A DNA stretch of 29,130 nucleotides, taken from the IMG/VR virus record IMGVR_UViG_3300020152_000052, positions 1-29,130 of that record; one strand, written 5' to 3'. The position numbers and the translations under genes were made by a program. Position 1 is the first letter of the stretch, and every line of letters begins with the position of its first letter. Positions 27,834 through 29,130 of this stretch are shown here, piece by piece. Source of the stretch: a virus. Under the pieces are notes generated by a model, which worked only from the letters and a program-made list of their open reading frames with translations, made no database searches and was not told where the DNA came from.

Positions 27834-28447
27834 TTTTCCATGACGTAGAGCAGAACACCGAAGAATGGAACAGGCTGCGAATCGGCAAAGCCACAGCATC
27901 CAACTTCGCCTGCTTTATGGCTAACGATGGCAAGGCATTCGGTGATCCGGCTAAGAAATATGCGCTACAAATTGCGCTAGAGAGGATTACTGGCAAGAAG
28001 GCGGAGTATAGCTTCTCCAATGAACACATGGAGCGAGGCCACGAACAGGAGCCTATAGCTCGGATGCTGTACGAAGAGGAAAGATATTGCGACGTTGCAA
28101 ATGGCGGTTTCTTCTGCTGCGGTGAATATGGAGATTCACCAGATGGAAGGGTGGGCAGTGATGGCCTAGTAGAGATTAAGTCGGTCATTGCTCCCACCCA
28201 CTACGCCACCATGCAGAGAAAGAACTACGACCCATCCTACAAGTGGCAGCTTGTAGGCCACCTGGATTGCACCGGGCGCGATTGGGTGGACTTTATTAGT
28301 TACTGCTCAGACTTCCCTTTCGAGAATCAGTTGCTCGTTTACAGGGTGGACAGAGATGGCGTCAAGGAAGAATTGAAGCGGCTACAAGAGCGCCGAGAGC
28401 AGTTTCTTGAATTAGTAGAACAAACATTCAACAACCTTAAAGGATAG
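27830..28447 (+). CDS. YqaJ-type (lambda Exo-like) recombination exonuclease
   Basis: 205-aa PD-(D/E)XK exonuclease that resects double-strand ends during phage recombination. Motifs: RIGKATASNF at residues 17-26, MERGHEQEP at 67-75, the metal site SPDGR (Asp105) and VEIKS (Glu115, Lys117), and YKWQLVGHLDCTG at 137-149 with Gln140. The length is close to lambda Exo (226 aa). It lies in the PL-type operon between its putative partner and SSB, as in many temperate phages. Confidence 0.88.
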   Translation: MIFHDVEQNTEEWNRLRIGKATASNFACFMANDGKAFGDPAKKYALQIALERITGKKAEYSFSNEHMERGHEQEPIARMLYEEERYCDVANGGFFCCGEYGDSPDGRVGSDGLVEIKSVIAPTHYATMQRKNYDPSYKWQLVGHLDCTGRDWVDFISYCSDFPFENQLLVYRVDRDGVKEELKRLQERREQFLELVEQTFNNLKG

Positions 28448-28450
28448 AAC

Positions 28451-28900
28451 ATGGCTTCAGTAAATCGAGTGATTCTAGTTGGCAACTTGGGGCGTGACCC
28501 TGAAATGCGTTACATGCCATCTGGCGACCCTATTGCAAACTTCAGCATTGCAACTACAGACTCTTGGAAAGACAAGTCCGGCCAGAAGCAGGAGCGCACA
28601 GAATGGCACCGTATCAGCATGTTCGGGAAACTGGCTGAAATCGCCGGCGAGTATCTCCACAAGGGTTCGCAAGTCTACATTGAAGGACGCTTGCAAACGC
28701 AGAAGTGGGTGGATAAGGACAGCCAAGAGGAGAGGCAGCGCACTGAGATTATCGCTGATCGTATGCAAATGCTCGGGGGCAAATCTTCGAATGATGGTTC
28801 CACCCAATCTTCCAGTCCGCAACCCAGCGTCAACGAAGCGAAACCAAATGAACAAAAAGCAGGCGCCTTTGATGATTTTGAGAGCGATATTCCCTTCTGA
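28451..28900 (+). CDS. ssb: Single-stranded DNA-binding protein
   Basis: 149-aa SSB. The OB fold covers residues 1-107: [20 protein letters not shown], then [37 protein letters not shown] and [15 protein letters not shown] Ser/Gln/Asn/Pro linker follows and the acidic tip DFESDIPF (142-149) is the protein-interaction tail, which would contact the exonuclease partner, NinB and host factors. AAAGGA lies six bases before ATG. Confidence 0.95.
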   Translation: MASVNRVILVGNLGRDPEMRYMPSGDPIANFSIATTDSWKDKSGQKQERTEWHRISMFGKLAEIAGEYLHKGSQVYIEGRLQTQKWVDKDSQEERQRTEIIADRMQMLGGKSSNDGSTQSSSPQPSVNEAKPNEQKAGAFDDFESDIPF

Positions 28901-28912
28901 TCGGGACTTACC

Positions 28913-29130
28913 ATGACCCCACATACTAATCAGGTAGTGCCAGTAGAGCGTGATCAGTTTGAGGCTTGGTATCTCAAGCATCTTATGGAGTCGAGCGACT
29001 TATCGGAGGATGAAGCGAGAATTTACCTCAAGTACGGGCATTTCTCATACAGGCATACCCACACACAGACTAGCTTTGTTGCTTGGCAAGCCGCAATAGC
29101 AGCCACCCCACAGCAGCAGGGTGAGCCGGT
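28913..29130 (+). CDS. Hypothetical phage protein, partial (runs off window)
   Basis: At least 72 codons. It begins MTPHTNQVVPVERDQFEAWY and continues with KYGHFSYRHTHTQTSFVAWQ and an Ala-rich helix. The FEAWY plus VAWQAA pattern is frequent in short early phage proteins of unknown function. Only a weak site (GGGA) precedes the ATG. The stop is not in the window. Confidence 0.5.
   Translation, partial: MTPHTNQVVPVERDQFEAWYLKHLMESSDLSEDEARIYLKYGHFSYRHTHTQTSFVAWQAAIAATPQQQGEP

Overview
The window is a contiguous piece of a temperate, lambda-like phage or prophage whose virion is short-tailed (podovirus type). The evidence is a complete terminase, portal, scaffold and coat block with P22-like tail adaptor and ejection-type proteins and no tape-measure or tail-tube genes, joined to a lambda-style control region (repressor, Cro-like protein, O/P-like replication pair, nin-type genes, Q-like antiterminator). 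The host is most likely a proteobacterium, perhaps a betaproteobacterium, judging only by the style of the proteins. No integrase or lysis genes are visible, and both ends of the window cut through genes.

Layout. Positions 1-16292 (minus strand) are the late virion genes. Read in transcription order they are a small ORF, TerS-like, TerL, a small ORF, portal, zinc-ribbon protein, scaffold, major capsid, decoration-like protein, head protein, adaptor, gp10-like propeller, GNAT, three ejection-type proteins and a partial tail fibre. Positions 16293-17170 are an approximately 840-nt untranslated late leader. It starts at a near-consensus promoter beside a perfect palindrome and contains two intrinsic terminators and two related tRNA-like or long-helix modules. 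The Q-like antiterminator gene lies directly upstream. Positions 17175-23860 (minus) are the early operon equivalent to lambda PR: Cro-like, two tandem terminators, two small DNA-binding-type proteins, a small membrane protein, an O-like protein with iterons inside its gene, a P-like protein, HTH, ASCH, HNH, NinB, cytosine methyltransferase, a DUF1364 nuclease, a PD-(D/E)XK nuclease, a small membrane protein and Q.

Positions 23878-24372 (plus) are a short repressor without a peptidase domain. It is flanked by two promoters pointing outward, each carrying two copies of the same 16-bp operator spaced 25 bp apart. Positions 24576-25104 (plus) are a gene-free, strongly structured early leader RNA of roughly 530 nt. 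Positions 25177-29130 (plus) are the PL-type operon: small accessory proteins (including two DUF551 paralogues), then a conserved protein, a YqaJ exonuclease, SSB and a partial gene.

How it works together. The repressor presumably shuts both early promoters. On release, the leftward transcript makes Cro, replication proteins and finally Q. Q would then let RNA polymerase pass the terminators in the long late leader and express the virion genes. Three things stand out as possibly undescribed: the large structured early RNA; the late leader with its duplicated long-helix and tRNA-like modules; and a precisely spaced gene-leader element (ACTCGG, 16 nt, AGAAAGGA, 6 nt, start codon) found five times on both strands.
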